DNA of 64,000 bases from HGM04593 sp045661225 (GTDB lineage: Bacteria > Bacteroidota > Bacteroidia > Bacteroidales > Bacteroidaceae): assembly GCA_045661225.1 (NCBI GenBank), contig JAZRFF010000010.1, positions 76,595 to 140,594 on the forward strand, given 5' to 3'. Shown piece after piece: positions 18,174 to 27,266 of the stretch. Every line of letters starts with the position of its first letter. The stretch's first letter is position 1. The translations under genes and the position numbers were made by a program. Below the pieces are notes generated by a model that did not search any database, was not told where the DNA came from, and worked only from the letters and a program-made list of their open reading frames with translations.

Positions 18174-19189
18174 TGTTTCTGCTGATAAAAAGTTATTAGT
18201 TTGGGAAGAACCTCCTCGACCTTGCCCGTTACAACATAATCGGCCAAAGTATTTATCGGAGCATCGGGGTCACTGTTTACCGAGATAATCATTCCACTCT
18301 CCTGCATTCCCGACACGTGCTGTACCTGCCCCGATATTCCGAATGCAAAATAGACCTTCGGACGCACCGTTACGCCCGTCTGCCCTATCTGACGGTCACG
18401 TGTAGTATAACCCGCATCTATAGCGGCACGCGTTGCGCCTACCTCGGCGTGCAACAGCCTGGCAAGAGTAAACAGCTTGTCGAAATTCTCCTTGCTGCCC
18501 ACGCCGTAGCCTCCCGCAATTACAACAGACGCATTCTTGAGTTTATTATCGGCGGGTTTAACCTTACGTTCAATTATATCTATTATAAAATCGGCGTCAC
18601 CGACATAGTCACCAACATTGTGACAGACAACCTCTCCTACATACTCTTCGGGGCGCACGACACGCAACGGCATTACCCCTTCGCGCACCGTTGCCATTTG
18701 CGGACGATTATAAGGGTTAACAATGGTTGCGACTATATTACCGCCAAAAGCCGGACGCATCTGGTAGAGCAGATTCTCTATCGTTGTTCCGTTTTTCTTA
18801 TCCTCGTACGGTCCAATCTCGAGCGAGGTGCAATCGGCTGTAAGCCCACACTGCAGATGAGCAGTAAGGCGGGGCGCGAGGTCACGTCCAACAACCGTTG
18901 CTCCGACGAGGAATATCTGATACCCCTCCTCTTTCACGAGCTTGCCAAGCGCTGCTGTATGCGGCAGAGTCGTATAGGGCGAAAGACGCTCGTCCTCAAA
19001 AAGGTGTAATTTGTCGACACCGTACTTAAAAACCTGCGCCGGCACTCCCGAGAGGTCACCGCCCAGAGCAACAGCCTCGAGCGAGACACCGAGTTTGTCG
19101 GCAAGGCGACGGCCCTCGCTGAGCAGCTCAAGGCTGACATCAACGACTCTCGTACCATCAAGTTCGCAATAAACCAGTATATTGTCCAT
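18170..19189 (-). CDS. etfA: Electron transfer flavoprotein, alpha subunit
   Basis: A 339-aa protein. The N-terminal domain resembles the EtfB fold, and the C-terminal half carries the FAD-binding region: VIAGGYGVGSKENFDKL, GATRAAIDAGY, and GQTGVTVRPKVYFAFGISG followed by QHVSGM. It pairs with EtfB to move electrons between the acyl-CoA dehydrogenase encoded next and a quinone oxidoreductase or ferredoxin partner. It lies 4 bp after etfB and overlaps the dehydrogenase start by 4 bp, so the three are one translational unit. Sequence inspection alone does not settle whether this is a bifurcating Etf. Confidence 0.95.
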   Translation of the reverse strand: MDNILVYCELDGTRVVDVSLELLSEGRRLADKLGVSLEAVALGGDLSGVPAQVFKYGVDKLHLFEDERLSPYTTLPHTAALGKLVKEEGYQIFLVGATVVGRDLAPRLTAHLQCGLTADCTSLEIGPYEDKKNGTTIENLLYQMRPAFGGNIVATIVNPYNRPQMATVREGVMPLRVVRPEEYVGEVVCHNVGDYVGDADFIIDIIERKVKPADNKLKNASVVIAGGYGVGSKENFDKLFTLARLLHAEVGATRAAIDAGYTTRDRQIGQTGVTVRPKVYFAFGISGQVQHVSGMQESGMIISVNSDPDAPINTLADYVVTGKVEEVLPKLITFYQQKQ

Positions 19190-19193
19190 AAGT

Positions 19194-20066
19194 TTACCCT
19201 ATTGTGTGATTTTCCAAAAGCTCCGACAACAAAGCCTTTATATCCTCATCGGAACTTGTATAACGTTTGCTCTCTTTCGCCTTAAAAACTATATTGTCGA
19301 CTTTCTTGACCTTTGTCGGAGAACCGGCCAAGCCGCAACGTGACGCATCACCACCGACATACTCAAGATTCCACTCCTTTATAGTAAGAGACTCATCGGC
19401 TGCGGCCTGTGTCGAATATCTATATTCAGGCGAGGCCTGCTCGGCGGGAGTGGCAGCACGGTGGAAGCGCATCATTCTGTACACATTGCGCGGACGGCAA
19501 GGTGCAGCAGAGCCATCGACGGTAAGCAGCAACGGCAATGGAGCCGCAACAGTTTCGGTTCCGCCTTCAATGGTACGTTCAAGAGTCAGCCTGCCCTCCT
19601 GCAAAGAGATAATTTTACGCACACACGTTACTTGTGGCAGCCCCAGCATATATGCAACCTGCGGCCCGACCTGTGCTGTATCGCCGTCTATTGCCTGACG
19701 TCCGCACAGAACAATATCGCACGCGCCCAATTTGCGCACAGCCGCCGAAAGGGCGTAAGAGGTCGCAAGAGTATCGGCACCGGCAAAGGCACGGTCCGTA
19801 AGCAACACTCCCGCATCGGCTCCTCTATAAAGCGCCTCACGCAAAATCTCCGCCGCACGCCCCGGCCCCATTGTCAACACCGTCACTCGGCTGCCGGGGT
19901 TATTGTCTTTGAGGACAAGAGCCTGCTCCAGCGCGTTAAGGTCATCGGGATTAAAAATCGCAGGAAGAGCCGAACGGTTTATTGTACCGTCGGCATTCAT
20001 TGCCTGAGCACCCGCATTGCGGGTATCGGGCACCTGTTTTGCCAAAACTATAATATTAAGTCCCAT
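19194..20066 (-). CDS. etfB: Electron transfer flavoprotein, beta subunit
   Basis: About 290 aa beginning MGLNIIVLAKQVPDTRN. This start (ATG at 20066) is chosen over an in-frame upstream start at 20114 because the extra 16 residues fit no EtfB N-terminus and overlap a promoter-like TAnnTTTG box. Family motifs: INRSALPAIFNPDDLNALEQ, VTVLTMGPGRAAEILREALYRG and CGRQAIDGDTAQVGPQVAY, which form the AMP-binding fold. It is the first gene of a run of seven genes on the minus strand. It forms the heterodimer with EtfA that accepts electrons from the acyl-CoA dehydrogenase. Confidence 0.95.
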   Translation of the reverse strand: MGLNIIVLAKQVPDTRNAGAQAMNADGTINRSALPAIFNPDDLNALEQALVLKDNNPGSRVTVLTMGPGRAAEILREALYRGADAGVLLTDRAFAGADTLATSYALSAAVRKLGACDIVLCGRQAIDGDTAQVGPQVAYMLGLPQVTCVRKIISLQEGRLTLERTIEGGTETVAAPLPLLLTVDGSAAPCRPRNVYRMMRFHRAATPAEQASPEYRYSTQAAADESLTIKEWNLEYVGGDASRCGLAGSPTKVKKVDNIVFKAKESKRYTSSDEDIKALLSELLENHTIG

Positions 20067-20085
20067 AAAACTATACGCTAAAATC

Positions 20086-20119
20086 GCCGTTCTTTCGGCA
20101 AAGTTAGGCAACAAAGATA
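20086..20119 (-). promoter_or_regulatory. Two overlapping -7 promoter candidates for the etf operon
   Basis: On the minus strand TATCTTTG (20112-20119) and TAACTTTG (20099-20106) both match TAnnTTTG, 13 bases apart. A small hairpin GCCG/CGGC (20086-20089 with 20096-20099) would lie at the 5' end of the transcript. The etfB ATG is at 20066. Which of the two boxes is used cannot be told. Confidence 0.55.
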
Positions 20120-20269
20120 TAAATTGTTCAATAAAAACATTAAAAATCCAAACAAAGATACATTATAAATATTGGAAATTTAACTTTACAGAGAAAAAAA
20201 CATTTAAAAATTCATTTCTTTACCGCAAATTATTATCTTCGCAGAATTAACACACAAGGGAAATTCTGT

Positions 20270-21580
20270 ATGGGAAAAAGTATTATAAGAAGTCTGCTGA
20301 TTATGTTTACAGCGTTATTTACCGTTGCTTGCGAGGGGTATAAAACAGATGATAATTTTATAACTACCGACGGTACTCGGCTCAAGAGAGGCGAAGCCCC
20401 TTACCGCTATATAGGCACAAACCTTTGGTACGCAAGCATTCTTGCATCGACCGGCGAGGGCGGTGACAGAGAGCGGTTCTGCAAAGAGCTCGACGCTCTT
20501 AAGGAGCTTGGAGTGACCAACCTGAGGATACTTTCGGGACCCGACGCGGGCAGCAGCCTCGCCAACCCCGCCAAGCCCTACCTGCAAACAGCCCCCGGAG
20601 TACTCAACGACACCATACTCAAAGGACTAGACTTTGCCATTGCCGAGCTTGAAAAGCGAAATATGACAGCGGTAATATACCTCAACAACGCGTGGGATTG
20701 GAGCGGCGGTTACGGGTTCTACCTCAAGGAATGCGGATACGGCGACTCGCCCGACACAAACATTGAAGGCGGATACAATCGCTACGTTGACTACTGTGCA
20801 CATTTCACTCGCGAACAGAAAGCTCTCGAAATGTATTACGCTTACATAAGACTTATTGTATCGCGCAAGAACAGTATTACCGGACGTCAATACAAGGACG
20901 AACCCGCCATAATGGCGTGGCAGTTGTGCAACGAGCCCCGTCCCTTTGCCAAAGAGAATAAAGAAGCCTTTGCAAAGTGGATTTCCGAGGCCGCAGCTAT
21001 AATAAAAAGCATCGACCCCAACCACCTTGTGTCGACAGGCAGCGAGGGGTACATAGGTTGCGAGCTTGACAGCGAGCTATACGAACAAATACACGCCGAC
21101 AAGAACATCGACTACCTGACCATTCACATCTGGCCCGTAAACTGGGGCTGGGCAAAGCGTTCCGACCCCGACAGCGACATTGTGTACGCCTGCGAGGAGA
21201 GCGGAATGTACATCAGCGAGCACGTCGACATTGCCAACAAATTAAACAAGCCACTGGTAATTGAGGAGTTCGGATTCTCGCGTAAAGGCAACGAGGCAGG
21301 CACAGGGATACCCACCGACAGCCGCGACACATTCTACTCGTTCATCTTTGCGGCGGTCGACAACAGCGTCAAGAATAACGGCCCCATTGCGGGTTGCAAC
21401 TTCTGGGGCTGGGGCGGCAGCGGACGTCCGCGTGACCTTGTGTGGCAATCGGGCGACGACTACCTGTGCGACCCTCCACACGAGCCACAAGGGTGGTACT
21501 CGGTGTTCGACAACGACACTACCACAATAGAGATCATCAAGCAATACACAACAGCTATTGCAGTTGCGGAAAACAAATGA
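20270..21580 (+). CDS. GH5 glycoside hydrolase, probable beta-mannanase (GH5_7-like) lipoprotein
   Basis: A 436-aa enzyme with a short lipoprotein-type signal (FTALFTVAC, Cys21). It is a single TIM-barrel. The acid/base glutamate is expected at E222 in WQLCNEPRP and the nucleophile at E333 in VIEEFGFSR. The pattern GTNLWYASILAS, KELGVTNLRILSG and VIYLNNAWDWSGGYGFYLK resembles the endo-beta-1,4-mannanase subfamily GH5_7, though GH5_18 beta-mannosidase activity cannot be excluded. It leads a four-gene plus-strand cluster with a ROK kinase (25 bp away) and two GH92 mannosidases, so a mannose-containing substrate is likely. A 7-bp repeat CAGAATT/AATTCTG (20242-20268) flanks the AAGGG ribosome-binding region. 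Confidence 0.83.
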   Translation: MGKSIIRSLLIMFTALFTVACEGYKTDDNFITTDGTRLKRGEAPYRYIGTNLWYASILASTGEGGDRERFCKELDALKELGVTNLRILSGPDAGSSLANPAKPYLQTAPGVLNDTILKGLDFAIAELEKRNMTAVIYLNNAWDWSGGYGFYLKECGYGDSPDTNIEGGYNRYVDYCAHFTREQKALEMYYAYIRLIVSRKNSITGRQYKDEPAIMAWQLCNEPRPFAKENKEAFAKWISEAAAIIKSIDPNHLVSTGSEGYIGCELDSELYEQIHADKNIDYLTIHIWPVNWGWAKRSDPDSDIVYACEESGMYISEHVDIANKLNKPLVIEEFGFSRKGNEAGTGIPTDSRDTFYSFIFAAVDNSVKNNGPIAGCNFWGWGGSGRPRDLVWQSGDDYLCDPPHEPQGWYSVFDNDTTTIEIIKQYTTAIAVAENK

Positions 21581-21605
21581 AAAAACAATAAAAAACTTAT
21601 AACTT

Positions 21606-22706
21606 ATGTACAAAAAAGACAATCGCATTGTTGCCACGCTCGACGCCGGTGGCACAAACTTCGTATTCGGCGCAATGAGAGCAGGAGAGTTCATCATCGA
21701 CCCCATCTCTGTGCCGGCACAATCACACGACCTTGACCTGTGTTTGCAAAATATGGTCAACGGATTCCGTCAGGTATTCGACCGGCTCGATGAGAAGCCC
21801 GTTGCAATAAGTTTCGCATTCCCCGGCCCCGCCGACTACCCCAACGGCATCATCGGCGGCTACCTGCCCAATTTCCCGTCGTTCCGCGAAGGTGTTGCAT
21901 TGGGAGCATTCCTCGAGAAGCAGTTTGGAGTACCGGTGTTCATAAACAACGATGGCGACCTTTTTGCATACGGTGAAGCATTATGCGGTGTACTTCCGCA
22001 AATTAACAACCGTCTTAAGGAACTTGGTTCCACAAAGCAATATAAAAACCTGATAGGATACACCCTTGGCACAGGATTCGGTATAGGCGTGGTTATTGAC
22101 AACCGTCTCAACCGTGGCGATAACTCTTGCGTCGAGACATTCTGTCTGCGCCACAAGGAGATGCCCGGAATCATTGTCGAGGACGGAGTAGCCATTCGTG
22201 CGGTTCGTCGCGTCTATGGCGAAAAGAGCGGTAACCCCGAGCACGAACTAACTCCAAAAGATATATGCGAAATTGCCGACGGCACACGCAGCGGCGACAA
22301 GGAGGCCGCAAAGGAGGCTTTTGCGACATTGGGACGCATTGCCGGTGCTGCAATATCCACCGCTGTTACAATAATAGACGGTCTTGTAGTAATTGGCGGT
22401 GGTGTCTCGGCTGCAAGCCGTTGGATTATGCCCGCCCTGCTCGATGAGATGCGCTCCAAACTGCACACCCTTACCGGCGACGAGGTAAACCTTGTACAAA
22501 TGAAAGTGTATGACCTTGAAAACCCCGATGAATTCGAGCTTTTTGCTAAGGGTGAGGTTAAGAAAGTCAAAGTATATGGCGAGGAGAGATACGTCGACTA
22601 CGACAGCCAAAAACGCATAGGCATTGCTATATCAAAACTTGGAGCGAGCAAGGCAGTGTCAGTTGGAGCATACGCATTCGCGCTCAGCGAGCTCGACAAA
22701 AGATAA
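21606..22706 (+). CDS. ROK-family sugar kinase (glucokinase/mannokinase type)
   Basis: A 366-aa protein with the ROK ATP-binding motif LDAGGTNFVFGAM, the sugar-site motif VFINNDGDLFAYGEAL, and GYTLGTGFGIGVVIDNRL. The usual ROK zinc motif CxCGxxGC is absent; the equivalent stretch reads CVETFCLRHKEMPG. It should phosphorylate a hexose at O6 in the cytosol. Standing between a GH5 mannanase-like gene and two alpha-mannosidases (6 bp before the first), mannose is a reasonable substrate, but glucose cannot be excluded. There is no DNA-binding domain, so it is an enzyme and not a ROK repressor. Confidence 0.88.
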   Translation: MYKKDNRIVATLDAGGTNFVFGAMRAGEFIIDPISVPAQSHDLDLCLQNMVNGFRQVFDRLDEKPVAISFAFPGPADYPNGIIGGYLPNFPSFREGVALGAFLEKQFGVPVFINNDGDLFAYGEALCGVLPQINNRLKELGSTKQYKNLIGYTLGTGFGIGVVIDNRLNRGDNSCVETFCLRHKEMPGIIVEDGVAIRAVRRVYGEKSGNPEHELTPKDICEIADGTRSGDKEAAKEAFATLGRIAGAAISTAVTIIDGLVVIGGGVSAASRWIMPALLDEMRSKLHTLTGDEVNLVQMKVYDLENPDEFELFAKGEVKKVKVYGEERYVDYDSQKRIGIAISKLGASKAVSVGAYAFALSELDKR

Positions 22707-22712
22707 CAGACT

Positions 22713-24959
22713 ATGAGAAAGACCGCAACACTACTGGCAGCATTGCTTTTGGCAACGCTTACATATTCGCAAAAACCGACAGACTTTGTAAACCCATTCA
22801 TTGGAACAACAAATTTCGGCACCACCAACCCCGGCGCAGTAACCCCCAATGGTATGATGTCTGTTGTACCATTCAACGTAATGGGGTCGGACCTCAATGT
22901 CTTTGACAAGGACAACCGCTGGTGGTCGGCACCGTATGAATATAACAACAAATTCTTCACCGGATATGCGCACGTTGCACTGAGCGGCGTTGGTTGCCCC
23001 GAAGCTTCGTCGTTGCTCATTATGCCTACAAGCGGAGAGCTTGACGTCAACTACTACAACTACGGCAGCGAGTATAGTGCCGAGATTGCATCGCCCGGAT
23101 ACTACAGCAACCAACTTGCAAAATACGGAATAAAGACCGAGGTTACTGCCACCACGCGCAGTGCTTGCGAACGCTACACATTCCCGGCCGGCAAAGGCAA
23201 CATTATCCTGAATCTTGGACAAGGCCTCTCGAACGAATGTGGCGCAATGGTGCGTCGTGTAAGCGACACCGAGATTGAAGGATTCAAGCTGCTGGGAACA
23301 TTTTGTTACACAACGCAGGCTGTATTTCCGATATACTTTGTTATGCGCGTGTCAAAAAGCCCCGACAGCGAGGGTCCTTGGAAATTCCAACCGTTGCTCA
23401 CCGGCGTAGAGGCCGAATGGACACCCGACGACGGCACATACAAGCTATACGAAAAATACTATAAGGAAATTGCCGGCGACAATATCGGTTACCGTTTCTG
23501 CTACGACAATCTTACCGAAGGCGAGCAGATTACGGTACAAATGGGCGTATCGTTTGTTTCGATAGAAAATGCGAGAGAAAATCTCAATTCCGAACAGGGA
23601 GGAAAGAGTTTCGACGACATTCACGCACAAGCTGTCAATCGGTGGAACGACGACCTTGGGCGCATACGTGTTGAAGGAGGCACAAAGGAGCAACAGACTG
23701 TTTTTTACACAGCACTGTACCACGCCCTCATACACCCGAGTATTGTAAGCGACGTCAACGGCGAATACCCCAAGATGGAGAGTGCCGGCACAGGAAAAAG
23801 CGACCACACCCGATACACGATATTCTCGCTGTGGGACACCTACCGCAACCTGCACCAGTTGCTGACACTCGTATACCCCGAGCGTCAGACAGATATGCTA
23901 CGCACAATGGTGGGAATGTACGAAGAATGGGGCTGGCTGCCACGCTGGGAACTATTCGGGCGTGAGACATTCACAATGGAGGGCGACCCCGCAGCAATAG
24001 TCATTGCCGACAGTTGGATAAAAGGCTTGCGTAACTTTGACATTAAGAAGGCGTACGAGGGTATGTTAAAGTCAGCAACCACCGAAGGTGCAAAGAACCC
24101 CATACGTCCCGACATTGACCCTTATATAAAGGAGGGTTATATTCCACTGTGGTACTTCTCGAGCGACCTGTCGGGCGACAACTCCGTATCGCACGCGCTT
24201 GAGTACTGTTCGGCCGACTATGCAATAGCACAGCTTGCCGACTCACTCGGCGACAAGTGTCGTGCAAAGGAGTTCAAGAAGCGTTCGCAGAGCTACCGCC
24301 GATACTTCTGTAAAGAGCACGGCACACTACGTCCCCTGACCAAAGAGGGCAAGTTCTTAGGAGACTTCGACCCATCGACAGGCAAGAATTTCGAGAACGT
24401 CCCGGGCTTCCACGAAGCATCGGCTTGGTGTTACACCTTTGCCGTTCCACACGATATTGCCGGTCTTACAAAACTGATGGGTGGCAAAAGAAACTTCATC
24501 AAAAGCCTGCAAGGAGTTTTCGACAACGGGCACTACGACCCCGCCAATGAGCCCGACATTGTGTACGCATACCTTTTCAGCCGCTTTAAAGGCGAAGAGT
24601 GGCGCACACAAAAAGAGGTTAAAAGAATTCTTGACAGCCACTATCGCAACACCCCGGACGGAATCCCCGGCAACGACGATACAGGCACAATGTCGGCGTG
24701 GGCAGTATTCTCAATGATGGGACTCTACCCCGATTGTCCCGGCGAGCCAACCTACACGCTCACCACCCCGGTGTTCGACAAGGTAACCATATCCACTCCT
24801 GAAAGTGACATTACAATAGAGTGCGACCGCCCGAGCAGCGATTGTCACTATATTGACAACATAAGCCTCAACGGCAAGAAGAGCGGCTACCGCATTACAC
24901 ATAACCAACTGCTCGACAACGCAAAAATAGAACTTAAACTAAAAAAAGATATAAAATGA
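22713..24959 (+). CDS. GH92 alpha-mannosidase (first of a tandem pair)
   Basis: A 748-aa exo-alpha-mannosidase with a signal peptide (ATLTYSQ cleavage region, no lipobox Cys), hence probably periplasmic. GH92 marks: FVNPFIGTTNFGTTNPGA at the N-terminus, LWDTYRNLHQLLTLVYPE, HEASAWCYTFAVPHDI (catalytic-acid region; the more common version reads EGNAW) and NDDTGTMSAWAVFSMMGLYP (catalytic-base region). GH92 enzymes are calcium-dependent inverting enzymes that trim alpha-mannosides of N-glycans or yeast mannan. Its stop overlaps the next GH92 start by 4 bp. The first active-site motif differs from its neighbour, which suggests a different linkage preference. Confidence 0.93.
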   Translation: MRKTATLLAALLLATLTYSQKPTDFVNPFIGTTNFGTTNPGAVTPNGMMSVVPFNVMGSDLNVFDKDNRWWSAPYEYNNKFFTGYAHVALSGVGCPEASSLLIMPTSGELDVNYYNYGSEYSAEIASPGYYSNQLAKYGIKTEVTATTRSACERYTFPAGKGNIILNLGQGLSNECGAMVRRVSDTEIEGFKLLGTFCYTTQAVFPIYFVMRVSKSPDSEGPWKFQPLLTGVEAEWTPDDGTYKLYEKYYKEIAGDNIGYRFCYDNLTEGEQITVQMGVSFVSIENARENLNSEQGGKSFDDIHAQAVNRWNDDLGRIRVEGGTKEQQTVFYTALYHALIHPSIVSDVNGEYPKMESAGTGKSDHTRYTIFSLWDTYRNLHQLLTLVYPERQTDMLRTMVGMYEEWGWLPRWELFGRETFTMEGDPAAIVIADSWIKGLRNFDIKKAYEGMLKSATTEGAKNPIRPDIDPYIKEGYIPLWYFSSDLSGDNSVSHALEYCSADYAIAQLADSLGDKCRAKEFKKRSQSYRRYFCKEHGTLRPLTKEGKFLGDFDPSTGKNFENVPGFHEASAWCYTFAVPHDIAGLTKLMGGKRNFIKSLQGVFDNGHYDPANEPDIVYAYLFSRFKGEEWRTQKEVKRILDSHYRNTPDGIPGNDDTGTMSAWAVFSMMGLYPDCPGEPTYTLTTPVFDKVTISTPESDITIECDRPSSDCHYIDNISLNGKKSGYRITHNQLLDNAKIELKLKKDIK

Positions 24960-27154
24960 GAGCTATAAGCAAAATAGCAGCCCTGTCGCTGCTCGTGGTT
25001 GCATCGTGCGCGCCCAATCAGAAAGCCACAGAGAGCAGCGCCGTGCAACAAAAGCTAACAGAGTGTGTAAACCCGCTTATCGGCAGTGGCGGGCACGGAC
25101 ACGTCTTTGTGGGTGCAAGCGTTCCTTTTGGAATGGTACAACTGGGCCCCACCAGCATCAACGAACAGTGGGATTGGTGTTCGGGTTACCATCAGGACGA
25201 AGCGTCGGTAATCGGATTCTCTCACACACATCTTAGCGGCACAGGCATAGGCGACCTTTTTGACGTCACGGTTATGCCCGTCACAGGCGAAGTCAAATAT
25301 GCTCGAGGAACTATAGACAACCCCGAGAGTGGATTATGGTCTATTGCCGATCGCAGCGCCGAAATTGCAGAGCCCGGATACTACTCGGTACCGCTCACGC
25401 GCTACGGCATAAAGGCCGAACTGACAGCAACGGCACGCGTGGGCCTGCACCGCTACACATTCCCGCAAAACAGTGAGGCCGCACTTATATTCGACCTCGA
25501 GAACGGCGGTTGTTGGGACGAACCGGTAGAAACATTTATGCAAGCCGAAGGCAACAACCGCATAGTGGGCTACCGCTACTCAAAAGGCTGGGCAAAGAAC
25601 CAGCGTATTTACTTTGCCGCCGAGTTTGCAAAGCCATTCGACAAATTCGAGCTCAAGGGCACTAATAATATGTACGGACGCGCATCGTTCAGTACCGACA
25701 AGGACGAGCCTATAATGCTTAAGGTGGCAATATCGCCAGTAAGCATCGACGGTGCAAAGCTTGCGCTCGAACAGGAACTGCCCGGGTGGAATTTTGAAGA
25801 GGTACGCAACGCCGCCGTCGACAAATGGGAGACTGAGCTCGCTTGCATTAAAGCGACTTTCGAGGACGAAGAGTGTAAAAAAATCTTCTACACAGCAATG
25901 TACCACGCGATGATAGCCCCAATGCTATTCAGCGACGTGAACGGCGACTACCGTGGAGCCGACGACAACGTTTACCACAGCGACAAGCCCCGTTACACCT
26001 GTTTCTCGCTATGGGACACCTACCGTGCCAAACAACCGCTTATGACAATAATACAACCCGAAAAAGCTGGAGAGTTTGTTGCAACAATGGTCGATATATG
26101 TGACAAACAAGGCGACCTCCCCGTTTGGCATCTGTGGGGCAACGAGACCGATTGTATGGTGGGCGACCCGGGCATTCCGGTTGTTGCCGACGCTATCGTG
26201 AAAGGCATAGAAGGTTTCGACCGCGAAGCGGCATTTGAAGCAATAAAAAAGACCGCTGCAAGCAATGAACGAGGAAAAGAATTCCGCCACAAACACGGCT
26301 ATATACCCTGCAACCTCTTTAATGAAGCTGTCGCATACGATATGGAGTATGCCATTGCCGACGCCGCTGCAGCCAACGCCGCCAAGGCTCTTGGCAAACA
26401 AGCCGACTGCAAAGAGTTTACAAGAAGAAGCCACTCTTACCGTAAATTTTTCGATAAAGAGACCGGATTCATACGCGGAGTGGACGATAAAGGCTCGTTC
26501 CGTACCCCATTCAACCCATACTATTCGATTCACAGGGCCGATGACTATTGCGAGGGCAACGCCTGGCAATACACTTGGTTGGTTCCTCACGACATTGAGA
26601 ATTATGCAGAACTCTTCGGAGGCAAAGAAGCCTGTATAACACGACTCGATTCACTATTCCTTGCACCATCGACAATTGATGGCGACCCTTCGCCCGACAT
26701 TTCCGGATTGATTGGTCAATTTGCGCACGGTAACGAGCCCAGCCATCATATTTTGTACCTATATACAATGTTAGGCGAACCGCACAAGACCGCCGAGCTT
26801 GTACGCGAGGTTATGAAAACACAGTACCGCAATAATTTCGACGGTCTGTCGGGCAACGAAGATATGGGACAGATGTCGTCGTGGTACATAATGTCCGCAC
26901 TCGGTTTCTACCAGGTTGAACCGGCCGGCGCACGCTACTGGTTCGGGTCACCCGCCGTCGAGCGTGCCGAGTTGAGGGTTTCAGGAGGCACATTTACTAT
27001 CGAGACCGTGAACAACAGCGACAAGAATATTTACATAAAGAGCATAAAGCTCAACGGGAAGACACATAATTTACCATACATTGAACACGCCGATATAGTT
27101 CGTGGCGGAACACTTACAATTGAGATGAGCGACACGCCAGCAAAGTGGTGGTAA
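24956..27154 (+). CDS. GH92 alpha-mannosidase lipoprotein (second of a tandem pair)
   Basis: A 732-aa GH92 enzyme with a lipoprotein signal (SLLVVASC, Cys18), so probably membrane-anchored, unlike the first copy. It carries the more standard family motifs NPLIGSGGHGHVFVGASVPF, SLWDTYRAKQPLMTIIQPE, EGNAWQYTWLVPHDIENY and NEDMGQMSSWYIMSALGFY. The glycine/histidine-rich N-terminal motif (GSGGHGH) and standard EGNAW motif resemble characterised GH92 members. The two tandem copies are clearly diverged paralogues, not a recent duplication. Together they would strip mannose from the outside while GH5 and GH130 act on beta-linked mannose. It is followed by a terminator-like hairpin at 27204-27266. 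Confidence 0.93.
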   Translation: MRAISKIAALSLLVVASCAPNQKATESSAVQQKLTECVNPLIGSGGHGHVFVGASVPFGMVQLGPTSINEQWDWCSGYHQDEASVIGFSHTHLSGTGIGDLFDVTVMPVTGEVKYARGTIDNPESGLWSIADRSAEIAEPGYYSVPLTRYGIKAELTATARVGLHRYTFPQNSEAALIFDLENGGCWDEPVETFMQAEGNNRIVGYRYSKGWAKNQRIYFAAEFAKPFDKFELKGTNNMYGRASFSTDKDEPIMLKVAISPVSIDGAKLALEQELPGWNFEEVRNAAVDKWETELACIKATFEDEECKKIFYTAMYHAMIAPMLFSDVNGDYRGADDNVYHSDKPRYTCFSLWDTYRAKQPLMTIIQPEKAGEFVATMVDICDKQGDLPVWHLWGNETDCMVGDPGIPVVADAIVKGIEGFDREAAFEAIKKTAASNERGKEFRHKHGYIPCNLFNEAVAYDMEYAIADAAAANAAKALGKQADCKEFTRRSHSYRKFFDKETGFIRGVDDKGSFRTPFNPYYSIHRADDYCEGNAWQYTWLVPHDIENYAELFGGKEACITRLDSLFLAPSTIDGDPSPDISGLIGQFAHGNEPSHHILYLYTMLGEPHKTAELVREVMKTQYRNNFDGLSGNEDMGQMSSWYIMSALGFYQVEPAGARYWFGSPAVERAELRVSGGTFTIETVNNSDKNIYIKSIKLNGKTHNLPYIEHADIVRGGTLTIEMSDTPAKWW

Positions 27155-27203
27155 TATTATACAACAGGAAAAGACCTATAAATAAAGGAAACCCTCCAAC
27201 CAA

Positions 27204-27266
27204 AAGCCTCGTCAGAGTGTTTATACCTTACCAAAGGATTTACACTATGACGAGGCTTACTTTTTT
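27204..27266 (+). terminator. Terminator-like hairpin overlapping the start of the efflux operon
   Basis: AAGCCTCGTCAGAGTGT (27204-27220) pairs with ACACTATGACGAGGCTT (27242-27258), 16 of 17 positions, with a 21-base loop; ACTTTTTT follows (27259-27266). The right arm contains the ATG (27247-27249) and first codons of the outer-membrane efflux gene, and the AAAGGA ribosome-binding region sits in the loop. It is either the terminator of the mannosidase operon or an attenuator that controls the pump. Confidence 0.75.

Noticed and set aside
20067..20114. Upstream extension of etfB starting MLPNFAERT
   Set aside because: It overlaps the -7 box TAACTTTG and adds residues absent from EtfB proteins; MGLNIIVLAKQVPD is the family N-terminus.
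20234..20241. TATCTTCG as the promoter -7 box of the GH5-ROK-GH92 operon
   Set aside because: One mismatch to TAnnTTTG and no -33 box; it is plausible but too weak to list as a feature.
27145..27246. GTG-started extension of the efflux channel gene
   Set aside because: It would place 34 polar residues before a clear signal peptide and overlaps the end of the GH92 gene.
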